In this document: piece after piece, positions 25,433 to 37,713 of the stretch
Position numbering within the stretch: position 1 is the first letter of the stretch
Layout of the letters: each line of letters opens with the position of its first letter
From: Phallusia mammillata
Taxonomy: Eukaryota; Chordata; Ascidiacea; Phlebobranchia; Ascidiidae
Assembly: GCA_003260075.1 (NCBI GenBank)
Contig: QLIY01000729.1
Coordinates: 19,539 to 83,538, forward strand
Length of the DNA: 64,000 nt
Direction of reading: 5' to 3'
The notes under the pieces: generated by a model
Told to the model about the DNA's origin: nothing
The model's database searches: none
What the model saw: the letters and a program-made list of their open reading frames with translations, nothing else
Made by a program: the position numbers and the translations under genes

Positions 25433-25750
25433 TATTATACCAAACCTAATTTCTTGTGCTGAATCACTAACTTAACTTAATATCTGTCACGATGGTGAAA
25501 AAGGCACTGATTTAGGAAATATACGTTTGTTTTAAACAGCAACGACATGCCCCCCCCCCTGAAATGGACATCCCTCATTATAAGGTCTATTTCAATTTGC
25601 TTTTTTTATGTTACATTTGTTTTTCGTCTTATGGCGAGGAATTCCCCCCCCCCTCTTGTGCTGAATAACTAACTTAACTTAATATCTGTCACGATGGCAA
25701 AAAGGCACTGATTTAGGAAATATACGTTTGTTATAAACAACAACGACATG
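25291..25750. repeat. Copy broken into two pieces by C runs
   Basis: Copy A is 25291-25549. It is followed by C10 (25550-25559), piece B 25560-25643 (matching the start of A), C10 (25644-25653), and piece C 25654-25750 (matching the end of A). B and C together lack the terminal part of the hAT MITE that is present in A. Confidence 0.8.
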
Positions 25751-25782
25751 TGTATTGATAACATTAGCGGTTGATAACGCAT

Positions 25783-26155
25783 ATGGGTTGCGAAAATTTC
25801 ACCAATGTTCATTATTTGTCCGCTAGCTTCCATTTTAGCAAATGAAACTCAAATTTAGCCAAATACGGTCACTTGTTGTCATTTTTGTTTGCCGTTGAGG
25901 CCAATAACATTTGATTCATTTGCTAATTGTTCAAAATGTCAGATGTCCATTTCAGTAATCTTATCCCCCCCCCCCATGGGTTGCGAAAATTTCACCAATG
26001 TTCATTATTTGTCCGCTAGCTTCTATTTTAGCAAATGGAACTTAAATGTAGCCAAATACGGTCGCTTGTTGGCCTTGTTTTATTTGCTGTTGTTGCCACT
26101 TACATTTGATTTGCTACTTGAATACAAATGTCAGATGTCCATTTTAGTTATCTCC
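25783..26155. repeat. Direct repeat pair split by C11
   Basis: The copies are 25783-25964 and 25976-26155, with C at 25965-25975. They show many SNPs and small indels between copies (more than 5 percent). Confidence 0.85.
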
Positions 26156-26363
26156 TAGGAAATTGCTTGATTTCATCCGTGATGTAGTAATGTCAGGTGT
26201 TTTATCGTTTGGCATTTCGTTTGAAATGTTTCAATGTCCATTTATCATTTGGCATGTTTTGTAGGTTGCATTTGCTCGTAAGTGAAGGTTAGGTTTTGTC
26301 TGTTTCCAATTCCGGATAGCAAAGACGTTGGCTAGTTGCTATATTAGCTATTTTCTTTATCTG

Positions 26364-27204
26364 ATTGGCATTGAAAAGTTCAAATAATAAAACATTTGGT
26401 ATTAGATTTGTGCAGGGGTCAAAAAGGCCATGCAGCATTGAAATAGAAAATTTATCTGCTTTAAAATCGGGCTTGTTGTTTTGGTACGAAGGGCAGAAAA
26501 GGGACAAGGCCTTTATGCAACCACTAATTAAGATGTCTTGATTACCTGGGATTGGCAAACAAGGGTCTTGTTTTCGTTTTTAGCTGCACAAAAAGTGCAC
26601 ATCTTAACATTTCTTTATCGCTCATGTTCTGTTTTCTACTCAAGGTAAATATAGATTCGTTTTATATTCTTAAAGGTCTATTGGTGTCTGAATTTGCAGA
26701 CAGCGGCAACGGAATCATAGTGTCAATCTTTTTGCTATACCACATCCAAGCATCATTGGTTTTGACCTACGAATAGTATATTTGTTAGCTTTGTGAACAA
26801 ACCGATTGCGTTTTGTAGGAGCCCCCCCCCCATTGGCATTGAAAAGTTCAAATAATAAAACATTTGGTATTAGATTTGTACAGGGGTCAAAAAGGCCACG
26901 CAGCATTGAAATAGGAAATTTCTCTGCTTTAAAAAAGGGACAAGGCCTTTATGCAACCACTAATTAAGATGTCTTGATTAGCTGGGATTGGCAAACAAGG
27001 GTCTTGTTTTCGTTTTTAGCTTCACAAAAAGTGCACATCTTAACATTTCTTTATCGCGCATGTTCTGTTTTCTACTCATTTGTTTTATATTTTTAAAGGT
27101 CTATTGGTGTCTAAATCTGCAGACAGCGTCAACGGAATATATCATAGTGTCAATCTTTTTGCTAAACCACACAACCAAGCATCATTGGTTTTGACCTACG
27201 AATA
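26364..27204. repeat. Direct repeat pair split by C10
   Basis: Left copy 26364 to about 26780, right copy 26832-27204, with C at 26822-26831. The right copy lacks several short segments present in the left. Frames such as 26289-26558 (-) are partly kept in both copies but are broken in the second, so no gene is called. Confidence 0.85.
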
Positions 27205-27402
27205 GCATAGCTTGACATTTTCTAACGCCAAGACGAACCGACGTTTAAACACTGATCATGGCAAATTGCAGTCAATTTGTTGGCTTTGTGAACAAACCGA
27301 TTGCGTTCTGTGTGAGTACTTTGGTACCAATATTTATTTGTCATTAGTGTAGACATAAAATTGTTGCATTTATTTTTGTTAATGGACGAAGAGCCAAACC
27401 GA

Positions 27403-27880
27403 AAACAGGGATAAAAATAGTAAAACGAATCCATGCTTGCTGGTCACAAGGCATAGGTCGCATTGGATTAGCAGTTAGTTGATACGGCGAATGCCTTGTC
27501 ACCATGCAGCTGTACTGATGAGACCTTATAAGTAGAAACACTGTGGACTGTCGTCAACTTACGAATTTTTTCTTGGTCCCCCCCCCCAAACAGGGATAAA
27601 AATAGTAAAACGAATCCATGCTTGCTGGTCACAAGACATAGGTTGCATTGGATTAACAGTTAGCTGATACGGCCAATATGTGTGTGCCTTATTTAAAACA
27701 GGGTTGACCTTTAAGGTGACCTACCTTATCAGTGGCCCCCCCCCCAAGGTTGTAGTTAATGTAAACGGTTTTGTATCTTAAACTGTGGAATTGGACGCTT
27801 TTCGGAAATAAATACAGTGTATGTATGTGCCTTATTTAAAACAGGGCTGACCTTTAAGGTGACCTACCTTATCAGCGACC
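27403..27880. repeat. Two successive C-joined repeat pairs
   Basis: Pair one: about 27403-27487 and 27588-27674 around C10 at 27578-27587. Pair two: about 27679-27735 and 27825-27880, with C10 at 27736-27745. The first copy of pair one continues into a ribozyme-like motif at 27515 that its partner lacks. Confidence 0.75.
27515..27537 (+). other. Hammerhead-like motif (degenerate), copy 1
   Basis: CTGATGAG, a short stem-loop and GAAAC follow each other in the order seen in hammerhead ribozyme cores. The base before GAAA is A rather than the conserved C, and stem II is weak here (ACC with AGT). The same motif occurs at 44142-44166. Stems I and III cannot be drawn convincingly, so activity is doubtful. 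Confidence 0.25.
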
Positions 27881-28789
27881 CCGAACCAAAGCTAAATCTT
27901 GATGAAGCGCATCCCATGGAATGTTAATCGAGTACCAACGCAAGTGGCCGAATGATTTTAAAATGCCGTGCAAACTGATACACCTGTGCTGGGAGCGTTT
28001 CCACAAACTGATGTATTTTGCACAGGTGTATGTCTGCATTGAAAACCGGATTTACACGCAATGTGCGCATATTTGTGGTTGCAGTTTGGCACCTCGTTTT
28101 GAGGTTTATTTCAACGATGGTTGCTGTCAGTTGTAACAAAGATTTAACGGTTTGAGGTACAAAAAGGGTTGAAAATCGTTTTTCTAATGGCTTGACGCAT
28201 ATAGACATTTATGCGATAATGTAATTTTAGAGTGTTTGTCAAAACGCTTTTACTGGATGTCATTTTATGATAAGATACATAGCAAAAGTTTTTACTGCAC
28301 AAATGTTTGCATTTGACCTTTCATTCACCTCACCGAACGCCATGTATACATGCATTTGGCCCATTCACTGGGTTGGCATTCATGTGATTTCTGTATTGTG
28401 GTTTTGCAGGGTCTTGCGCATTGCATTGGCTAGATATTATGCAGATTACTGCTGATGTCTGGTGTGTGAAAATGAGCTCCGTCGCACTTTGTAGCTTGCA
28501 ATTTGGCAATAAGATTTAACACAACTACTAGCAATGGCCTTGACAGGTAGGCAAACTGTTGGACGATTCTACTTCCTATTGTTAAGTTGTATTGCTGCTT
28601 GTTCAGACAATTTTGCTGAAAGACTTGTTGCTACCTTTTGGGGAAACGTCTGTTGTTGTTGTGTTAGGGACAGGGTGTTGAATGGTTAAGGTTGGTTTGT
28701 CTGAAGACTTTTTTTTTCTTTTTTGTGACTCTCATAATAATATCTGTAAACTGCCATTGTTTAATTAACAGAATCGAGTAGTAGCTTGA
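27881..28789. other. Intergenic sequence, nothing recognised
   Basis: Short frames on both strands at 27921-28208 overlap each other and have no domain signature. Confidence 0.35.
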
Positions 28790-29240
28790 ATTTAAAATAA
28801 TAACTTGGATCGCCAAGAAAAGTATTTCATCAGAGATATAAAGTTTAATCAAATGTTGCGTGAGCCTATTACTGTTTTAATACACAACTTTGAATGTTTC
28901 AATACGACTTATATGCAAACAACTCTAAAGGTTGCGAAAACGAAATCCCCCCCCCCAATAACTTGGAAAAGAATTTGATCAAAAACATAGAGTTTAAATT
29001 GCATGAGAATCGTTTTATGTGAGCCTTTAACTGTTTTAATACACTACTTTGTTTCTAGTCGTTGCTGAGGTTTAAAATCATAACTAGGATCGTAAAGAAA
29101 AGTATTTGATCAGAGATATGAAGTTTAATCAAGTTTTGTGTCAGCCTATTACTGTTTTAATGCACAACTTTGTATGTTTCAATAAGACTTATGCGCAAAC
29201 AACTCTAAAGGATTGCGAAAACATGACTCTAAAGGTTGCG
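28790..29240. repeat. Three related units, one C10 junction
   Basis: Units at about 28790-28946, 28957-29060 and 29070-29240 share AAAGTATTT, ATCAGAGATAT, AGCCTATTACTGTTTTAA and AACTCTAAAGG. C10 lies at 28947-28956. The middle unit is the most diverged. This looks like a genuine tandem repeat on which a haplotype join is superimposed. Confidence 0.65.
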
Positions 29241-29799
29241 AAACACATGACGTCATCACTTATACGTAAGTTCGTGACGTCATAAAACGATTTTGAAACT
29301 ATTTGGTGGTTGTTTTTCACTTCTGTATTTCAATGTTTAAAATTACAGTTTTTGAAAGATTTTCGTTTTTTTATCAGTGTGCAGATGAAATGTGTAATTT
29401 TGTTCGATTTGACCGTGGGATTTATACGGAAATAGCGGTTTTATCCATGTAACACCATGTTTAGAACCGCCACCTTGCAAATCATTGGGTTTGTTGGTAA
29501 TTCGAATCTTGCAACCGAAAATTCCGATCCTTGCTGCGAAATATTTCATATGAACTAAAAGTCAAAACTGTGCAATTTTGAAACACATAATTTGACCCAG
29601 TTTGAAGAATTGAAATCATGAAATTCCTCAAAAATAGAAATTGTCGTGGATGGGCAATATCTAAACCTCCAACAGCCGCCATGCATACCGACGATAACTG
29701 TGCAAATTGTTAAAAGACTCGAAATTTGAGAGGACTGTCTCAACTGCCAACAGAATCAGTCAGTAAATTAGAAAGTAGGAATATATATTTCGCCTAATA
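29241..29799. other. Intergenic sequence with paired CRE-like sites
   Basis: TGACGTCA occurs at 29248-29255 and again at 29275-29282. No gene is defined. Short minus-strand frames between 29343 and 29743 overlap each other. Confidence 0.35.
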
Positions 29800-30013
29800 A
29801 TGGCATCATCAGTTCCTGAAAAACGCAATAGATCAACACCAAAATATCAAGAATGTAAAACAAACACAATGTTCTAAGCAACTCAACAACGCGAGTGTCG
29901 CCAAACACAAAATCGTTAAAAACCTTGCAAACCCAGCAACGTCTGGAAAACCTAAAGGTAACACCTGTGAAAACTTCAAAAATAAACTATCATCCGACGA
30001 TGAATATGCGTGA
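29800..30013 (+). pseudogene. Possible small CDS with a +1 shift, product unknown
   Basis: An ATG at 29800 opens MASSVPEKRNRSTPKYQ. Reading one base later, the frame stays open through KNVKQTQCSKQLNNASVAKH, then VKNLANPATSGKPK, and ends KNKLSSDDEYA with TGA at 30011-30013. The hydrophilic, lysine-rich composition with an acidic C-terminus is more protein-like than neighbouring frames, but no single intact frame links the two parts. An alternative is a spliced exon starting after CATCAG at 29812. I do not recognise the product. Confidence 0.25.
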
Positions 30014-30593
30014 AAACGGAATTTGATATTGTTGATATAAATTTTTGGCTCTATTGTAAAACGTTGGAAAAAATAAATTGTTTAGGTTGGCCAAGGACCA
30101 AGTTAGCTATACATATTTGCAGTATATCAACAACAAAAGTTATATGCACATAGAAAGGACTTTACTTAATAGAATCTTTTTTTCCTCTTTCAATTTATTT
30201 TTCAGTATTTCTAAAGCTTTTTATGGATTTCCTAAACCTACTAGTGATACGACGGTTTGGAAAAGAAGCAAAAATGTTCTACAAGCAGAAAATTATCAAA
30301 AAACAAAACGGTTACTAGTTAACAAATTATGCTATTGCCCAAAAGTGAATCGAAAACATTTACTCGTTCGACAATTTACAGCTTTATTAAAATACGGTCT
30401 ATAAAGATCACTAAATCTCTTGTTTTAAACCTCACATTTCGTTGAGGGTAATTTTTATCCATCTGAGCATTGCAAATTTTATTCAGGTAGGTTCCAAGTC
30501 ATCTTAGGTCAGGTGATTATCTCTCCTAAGCTGTGGTCACGCGAATTCATTCGGGCGTGGTTTAAACAGAGAGCTAAGCCAAGAACGTGATTA
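30014..30593. other. Sequence with one uncalled open frame
   Basis: A 108-codon frame at 30078-30404 (+) has AT-rich codon use. A consensus-like acceptor (TTATTTTTCAG near 30203) precedes about 66 open codons. No partner exon or domain was found, so this stays unassigned. Confidence 0.3.
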
Positions 30594-30862
30594 CAGGTCA
30601 ACTTTTCAGGGGGCTAAGCTCAACATACCAGTTTAAGCCGGGAACGCCTGTGCACAATTTTGCTCTGCGCTCAAGCGTTGATGTTACACGAGAACATATC
30701 AGACCGTTGAAAGATTGGTCAGTCCCCCCCCCCAGGTCAACTTTTCAGGGGGCTAAGCTCAACATACCAGTTTAAGCCGGGGACGCCTGTGCACAATTTT
30801 GCTTATCACTGAAGCGTTGATGTTACACGAGAACATAACAAACCGTTGAAAGATTGGTCAGC
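30594..30862. repeat. Direct repeat pair split by C10
   Basis: The copies are 30594-30723 and 30734-30862, with C at 30724-30733. They differ by SNPs near GGAACGCCTG. Confidence 0.85.
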
Positions 30863-31855
30863 CAAGTGTTTACTGATTTCCAGCGGACAGTTTTTGCTGA
30901 GTTCAGGGTTTAGTTTTATTGCGTAAGCTATATAGCTTACTATAGGTGTGGAGAAAAATTTGGTCAAATGTTTTTGGAAGGTTGCGTGTTTTTCCTTATT
31001 TCTAAGAAATGTCCTTGTTTTTGACTCGAGTCCTTATTTTGTCTTATTTTCAACAATTACAAGTCAAATCCCTGCTACAAGTATACAAGTAAACCTAGAC
31101 CTGGGCTGTCGTGAGATGAAATGCAAAAATGTGTTCAAAAACGTTTGTTTCGTTTCGTACGACAATGTAATTCTAGGAACCTTCTTACTAAAAATCGTGT
31201 GGTATTTTCAATTCAAGTCACATATAAATCAAACATTGCAACTTTTTTAAATACGAGTTAATTTTGCGAACTAAACGTAGCACTTTATTATTATTTTAAG
31301 ACATGGTGTTGTAACATTCGAACACAGTGCTGCAAACTAACTACCTTTTATTTTATAGATTGCTGTGTCTTAATATGCTCAGTAGTTGATAAAGAAAGCG
31401 CTCTGTGGCGTTAGGACTGTCAATTTTAAACCAGCTGAATCAAAAGCATTGGACTTCATTGTCGTTTGAGATTGAGTTTGATGGGTTTCGAACCCACGCC
31501 CTATGGACCAGGAGACTTTATTCAGGTTTATGTATTTTTTTGCTCGGACAAAGCGGCTGCGTTGTTAACTGATCCAGTAAAAACAAATGAAAGTAAATAC
31601 ACTGATGTTAAATTTAGCTATTGTTAAACATTTCACTATTAAATGTTTTTACACTACCGCACTAAAATACGGGCTTTCTCGTAGTTATGTTGCTAATTAA
31701 AACAAATAGGGCTTGTTAAAGCGATGTGTTGGATTTTAACGTTCAAACGTTTGTGGTACACTTATTGAATAATTGTAGTGTTGAATTTCCCCTTCAAGAA
31801 CAATTTTAACTTGAATTGACACAAATTGTTTTTCACAGGCACAAGGTTAACTGTA
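30863..31855. other. Intergenic sequence with one tRNA-like word
   Basis: On the minus strand GCGTGGGTTCGAAACCCATC at about 31476-31495 is a strong T-arm-like hairpin with a B box. The upstream arms do not form a cloverleaf, so it is probably SINE-derived. No gene supported. Confidence 0.35.
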
Positions 31856-32091
31856 TACGACCCTGTACAACCAATTAATGAAGGCTCTTGTAAATTTTCG
31901 TGTGAAACATGTTAGCTAAGCAGTTTTGTGTGGCAGATAACTTGACACTGACTTACACTAATGTATATCTCCCCCCCCCCCTACGACCCTGTACAACCAA
32001 TTAATGAAGGCTCTTGTAAATTTTCGTGTAAAACATGTTAGCTAAGCAGTTTTGTATGGCAGATAACATGACACTGACTTACATTAATGTT
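31856..32091. repeat. Direct repeat pair split by C11
   Basis: The copies are 31856-31965 and 31982-32091, with C at 31971-31981. They differ by a few SNPs. Confidence 0.85.
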
Positions 32092-33493
32092 TTGTGTCTG
32101 TTCACCCTATAGCACAGACCCACAAACTTACATTACAAGTTTAGGTAACGCTTAAGGTAGTTCTATTCACTATTTTTAAACTTTTAGTCTTCTGTTTGGT
32201 TTATTGTTTTCCGTGATTATGGTAGAGGGCCTTTGCTTTGAAAGTTGCTTCATGTATTTAGGTTTTATGTCAAGGAATAGATTTCTATAAAAAGCCCTTG
32301 TGTAAGTACAAATGTTATAGACTAACTAACAAGAATTGTCAGTCAGCCCTTTAAGTTTGGAAAAAGGGTTTGATTCGGGTCTGACTTTACACTCCTTATC
32401 TGTGCCGCAATTTTACCAACTTTTGGGCTTTTTTTTAAAACAAAACCGTGTTCGGCCATGTTTCGTGCTTGTACTACGGGTTTAGGCCCACTTACAGCTC
32501 TGTTTTAGCTAACGCTTTTGGCGTTACTATATGTTTTTTTAAAGGTAGTTTAAAATAGGTACATGTGTATGTTGAAAAAACATGTTATTTGAATCATGTT
32601 TAAATAAGTATGTTCTGCATACTGTGCGTTGTGCGGCAATTGATGCTAGACTTTACAACACCTTTATTTTGCTATGCTACGTCGGGTGTTAAAAACTGCT
32701 TGTCGGTAATAGTCTGTTGGTTGTTTGTAGAACAATCCACTCACGTATATTACGCTTGCATTAACAAACCCGTTGTTTTGCCATGCGGCCTCGAGGGTCT
32801 GATACTGCGTGTCTGATGAGCGGAAACAGGAGGATGTTGTTGGAATACGGTTGAGTTAGGTTTGCCACGCGTGAAGTTATTGTGTTTCCGCTGTTGTAAC
32901 TGCTACTGAAGAAACTTTCGCCTGAATTTTGAGTGGATTCGTTTGATCAAAATTGACTCGTATTTCACTCGTATCACAAAGCAAAAACAGTCAATACAAA
33001 ACTAAAAACGTGTTTCATTTCATAACTTTGTAATTTGTCATATCAATTAGGCGCATTTTTAAATGATTGAATGTTGTTTATTAGGTCGCTGAAAAGCATC
33101 TGATTTTCTGCGATAAATAGTTTAAAAAAAGGGTATTAATATGTCAAATTTGAAATATATATGCGGTAAAGACCAAATTTGTTACCATTTTCGTGCTAAA
33201 ATAAAAGTGAAAGTGCACAATGCAAAAATCCGTATTTAAAACTAATTGTGATCTATTCACAAAAATAAAGAGTTTACCGAAATAATATTGCAGCAAAAAA
33301 CACTGCAGTGCATTTATGTTCATGAACTAACAGCTACTCAGGGTTCATTATTTAGTGGGTGTAGTTGGAATTTATTGAACCTTTTCAGAAACGTGCCACT
33401 TCACACCAGCCAGAAATCACACCACGATTCCTATACCACGTGTTGATACGTCCAACACGCAAGGAAAGTTACTTAACCGTAAATGTAAGCTCC
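32092..33493. other. Intergenic sequence, nothing recognised
   Basis: No bounded repeat or convincing frame. Confidence 0.35.
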
Positions 33494-33690
33494 TGTCATC
33501 CACAGGAATTGAACCATGATTTCCTTCTCAACGGCAAAAGGTTTGTTAAGCGTGAAATTTTCACAAAAGGGTTGTTACCTTAAATCGCCCCCCCCCCCTG
33601 TCATCCACAGGAATTGAACCATGATTTCCTTCTCAACGGCAAAAGCTTTGTTAAGCGAGAAATGTGCACAAAAGGGTTGTTACCTTAAAT
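33494..33690. repeat. Direct repeat pair split by C11
   Basis: The copies are 33494-33587 and 33599-33690, with C at 33588-33598. On the minus strand both contain CATGGTTCAATTCCTGTGG, a B-box-like word. Confidence 0.85.
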
Positions 33691-34211
33691 CATGCGCTGC
33701 TTCAAACTTGGACGTAACAATTTCTTTTCTCTCATCGGATAAAGTGGTGATATTTTGCGAACCAGGCGTATAACCGAGAATAGAAATTGTACACGTTTTT
33801 ATGGTGAATGATTTTGAATATTATTTAACACCGACTTGGTTTAGTTTTACAGGAGAGAAAATGGAAAAAAATCACTAAACTTTTGTTCATTGAAAAACAC
33901 AACGGCCAAAATAGATTACATGCGATATACTTTTTTGGTCAGATGTTTGGGCAAATAGTCATCATCATTTGATATCATTTGGGTTCCATTAAAATTATAA
34001 ACAGATCCTTGTTTAGAGTTACAAAGTCTGTTTATTGTGATAACAACTACAGTTATATGTACTACTTCTTTACACAACGTATTTTATTATGTCCAAATTA
34101 TGGAAGATTTAGCGCTTCTAAATACAGGTTAAATGTGTTTGCGTCAAAAAGCTCGAATGTTATTCATTTTTTTGCCCCGAAACTATAAGGTCTTAGCACC
34201 GGTTGCGCATG
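33691..34211. other. Intergenic sequence, nothing recognised
   Basis: AT-rich; no gene or bounded repeat. Confidence 0.35.
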
Positions 34212-34219
34212 TTATAAAC

Positions 34220-34223
34220 CAGT

Positions 34224-34322
<99 letters not shown>

Positions 34323-34370
34323 TTCCAGCGTACCACTAGTGGTATGCGTACCACAGTTTGAGAACCACTG
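34220..34370. mobile_element. hAT MITE interrupted by a 98-base C tract
   Basis: A perfect 8-bp direct repeat TTATAAAC flanks the element at 34212-34219 and 34371-34378. The right end reads CAGTTTGAGAACCACTG, a standard hAT terminus in inverse orientation. The left end starts CAGTA and runs straight into 98 C (34225-34322). The right side also carries the small palindrome TACCACTAGTGGTA. The left subterminal sequence expected from the right TIR is missing, so the C tract has replaced most of the left half, either really or as a base-calling or assembly artefact. Confidence 0.85.
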
Positions 34371-34378
34371 TTATAAAC

Positions 34379-35886
34379 GGAGTAAACTTTCAAAGTTAAC
34401 ATTTTATTATTATCGGTGACATTAAACTCGTTTTTCGATTGTGCTTCTCATGTCAAAAGCATTCCAACAATTTGTTGATTCGTACATGTTTTGTAAAGCT
34501 TGTTGCTTTAAATGTTAAAAACCCGCTTTCAATAAGAAACACACAAAGGGCGGCAGCGGTAAAGATGATAATTGGCGAGTATATCATGATGTTGCACATT
34601 AACATCACATTTTGCGCCACAGTGTACATGTGATTTTGAGGTAAACGACGTGTTTTTGACCGGTTTTTCACATCTGCGTGACTGCGTACAAACACCAGCA
34701 TTCAATTCCGACTCCTCCTTTTTTTCTGCACCGCGACATGAGGTTTATAAGCAGACCTCTGGTTGAAAAGCGCCCAGACTGATTTTCGACGTTTCAGCAG
34801 CATTTTGTGTAGCGAAGTAATAGCTCAGATATGCGTCGCGTGATATTTAAGTGGCAGTCTTATAACTAGCGCAATGGTTCTCAAATTTTTATTCTGCTTA
34901 GTTCAGCATGTTTGTTGAGACCAAACCCAATCGTATGTCTAAATTTAGTTTTTAAACAAAGATTTAGGTAAAAGAACCTGTTGTGCGTACTTGGTAGATT
35001 AGTGCGTTTGGCTGTTAGTGGACAAATTGACTCGTACTATGTTAGAAGTGAGACAGTATAAATATAAATGTTGCAGAAGCGTTTCGATCTGTTTATGGCC
35101 AGAGAATTTGAGTAGTTTTCAAGTCATTCAAACTGTTCATATATTTTCCCCAACGTCTTGTTGGTGATTTTTAATTCTTTACCAGCATCGAATACAACAC
35201 TGTCTGCAAAAGTATTTGTTTTGGTCAAAATTATGCGCTACAGCTGGCTAAAAGTTTGGAAAAAAACAGTAGTTTACACTTTTTCTTAAGACACTTATAT
35301 TTTAATAGCAAAGCATCATCGCATCACCAAAGCATGAATTATAAGTTTTAAAAAAATAGCAAGGAAAAGAACCATGTACTGATTCTACGTTCAGCTGTCT
35401 AGCAACTAGTATTATCTCAATTTCTGCGCACAACTTATTTTTGGTTGCTAATTTGTTTTGTCCCTCGGGGCGATCTGCGCCTCGTCACATAGTGATAGTT
35501 TCCATGGTAACCGCGTGCACGCCATCACGTGATTTCAATGTCAAGTATCTTTAACTGTGAAATCAGCGTCTGTCGTGTGTCTGCGGAAATACACTTACGA
35601 AAGACAAGCTGATTAAGAGTGACTAATCGGTTTTAAGGACTTTGGGTGTTTTGTTTGTACTGTATGTAAAAAGCTTCATACTTTCTGATGATTAATCAAT
35701 TGCTGTCTGCGCAAATAGTTGGAGACACTTTTGTGAAAGGGAGTAATGCATTTGCATGGTTGGTGCAAAATTTGGGAAAGTGTAAATTCAAATTTATCAG
35801 GATGAAGTAAACGAATTTGAAAGAAACGTTAATGAGAAGTCCTTTAACGGACAGAAAAAAGACTAAAAACATGAGATACGACAACG
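34379..35886. other. Intergenic sequence, nothing firm
   Basis: CAATGGTTCTCAAATTTT at 34873-34890 resembles a hAT left end without a partner. No gene supported. Confidence 0.35.
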
Positions 35887-35894
35887 ACCTAAAC

Positions 35895-36091
35895 CAGTAG
35901 TTCCCAACCATTATCGACGAATTCATCACCTAACAATTCAAAAAATTTTCATTCCTCCCAATGGACTACTATAGAAAGATCGTTTAAAATTGCATCTTTA
36001 TTAACTTTACAGGCCATATTCCCGGAGCTTAAGTATCTATTTACAAACCACATGTAAAAAATGTAAATTTCTCCCCGTTTGGGAACCACTT
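35895..36091. mobile_element. hAT MITE with near-perfect 8-bp target duplication
   Basis: The left end is CAGTAGTTCCCAACC and the right end GTTTGGGAACCACTT, imperfect inverted repeats. The flanks are ACCTAAAC (35887-35894) and CCCTAAAC (36092-36099), a 7 of 8 match. The interior is non-coding. It belongs to the same terminal-sequence family as 25169-25432 and 49134-49353 but is older. Confidence 0.8.
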
Positions 36092-36099
36092 CCCTAAAC

Positions 36100-37534
36100 A
36101 GAGCACTTTATTGATTCTTAAATAATTTTTTGGGGTTTCAAAATCTACGTAATTTATTTTCCTCACCTGTGAAGTTAATGGTAGATTTAAGACAGGTGGT
36201 AAACAAGTATATGTTGCTTACAGCGTTGTATGATGCAGCTACCTTCCGGTTAGAGGGCTAGCAACGTCCATCAAACAGCAACAAACACTCGCATGAAAAT
36301 ATGAGTCACTACTAATTAGAGAGCTGCCATAATTGTTAATTACCGTCTTCCTGTTTTTCTACACCTATTTTTTACGACCTCCTGTGAAGTTAAGCGTTAA
36401 CTTCCTATCGCGGCGCAAGTAAAAAAACTACGAGGGTTTCTGCAAATTTGGTTGGCGGTATTTGCTCCCAATACGTGGTGATGTATTTTTTTAGACTTTT
36501 ATGTTTGTCGTGTTGAAAATTGTGTATGGAAGTTAAAAATCATGTCTTTTTTGTGATATTTTTTTTGTAAACATAAGTTTTTGAGTGTTGTTGGCTGTAG
36601 ATTTGGGCATCACAAGAAAAGTAGAAAAATTCAAAATGTTTTCCTTTTCATAGACGGATCTGTTCGTCATTAAGGAATATAACGGCCTAAATTACATGTA
36701 AAAAGCGACATGCTTAAATTTCCAAAGGTTTAAGTAAATGATTGTATCACCATAAAACCATGAGCATTTGACGAAGCGTTTTTAAAAATTACCTTTTTTG
36801 GCCATCATATTTCTAAACAGAGTTGTAACTATGCTTTTCTAAAACCACGAATGTTTGTACTTAACAAGTAGTTGAAGGGTCAATTTTATTCTTAACCCAC
36901 CTTGTCACACAGTGACCGATGCGTTCAAGTTTCTGGGAAAGCCAAGTCAATCACCTGCTTGATTAGGTTTACGTTTTGCCCTAGGCAGTAAAGCGTAAAG
37001 ATTGTTTTTGTAGTGGGCCAAAAAAAACAGTCTGGAAAAAAAAAATTTTTTGGCGCCCAGATCCGAAATGTTTGACAACCGCTGACATATATACTACACG
37101 ATTTCAACTTTGAATCAACTTCACTGGTTTTAGCGTTCGACATTTGTCACATAAAGGAAAAATAAATAAAATTACAGACCTATAGGGCAAAAGGTTATGG
37201 GGTTAGCAACATGTTATTGATGAAAACCACATAATTTTACTCACGCAATGGCATTTCTGTGCGATCCTTGTTGGTTTCTCATTATTCCGGCGTTCCTTGG
37301 TAGGCTGGTGTCAGTTTCAATTGTTCACACCACTGATATTATAGATTTTTGAAACCCAATCTTACCGTCGGTCGGGGGTCATTCTTATTACATCTGTCAA
37401 TCATATACCACCCGGCCCTAATTAAACGTGCCTGTAGGTTTTCAATTTTTTATTTCAATAACTACCTCAGAAAGGTTACTAATTTGAAAAAAAATCAGTT
37501 ACTGGATGCAGTAGGAATTTTGACAATGCAAAAG
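36100..37534. other. Intergenic sequence, nothing recognised
   Basis: AT-rich; no gene or bounded repeat. Confidence 0.35.
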
Positions 37535-37536
37535 TA

Positions 37537-37713
37537 AACTTTGGTTAATCCGGACCAGTTCAGACCAAAAATTTGTCCAGATGAGGCGAAGATCCGGATT
37601 AAGCGATGTCGACGATTAGTTAAAGCCTTGCCACATTACAAATCATTTGTACCTCAAGTTTCGTCCGAATTAGGCGAAGATTCGGTATAACTGAATCCAG
37701 TTTAACCGAAGTT
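37537..37713 (+). mobile_element. TA-target MITE (Tc1/mariner or pogo-like)
   Basis: The ends are AACTTTGGTTAATCCGGACC and the inverse of AACTTCGGTTAAACTGGATT, imperfect inverted repeats of about 20 bp. Both are flanked by TA (37535-37536 and 37714-37715). A TA target duplication is the mark of the Tc1/mariner/pogo group. The interior has further ATCCGGATTAA palindromes and no coding frame. Relatives are at 16084-16248 and 24606-24720, and a partial allele-like copy begins at 37962. Confidence 0.8.

Noticed and set aside
31470..31500. Possible tRNA gene ending in GGTTCGAAACCC on the minus strand
   Set aside because: Only the T-arm is convincing; the remaining arms cannot be folded, so a SINE fragment is more likely.
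34133..34402. Poly-proline and poly-glycine frames at C/G tracts (also at 48558, 55355, 57091, 60127 and 60863)
   Set aside because: Homopolymer tracts are open in all frames. The flanking residues show no coding signal, and several lie in introns.
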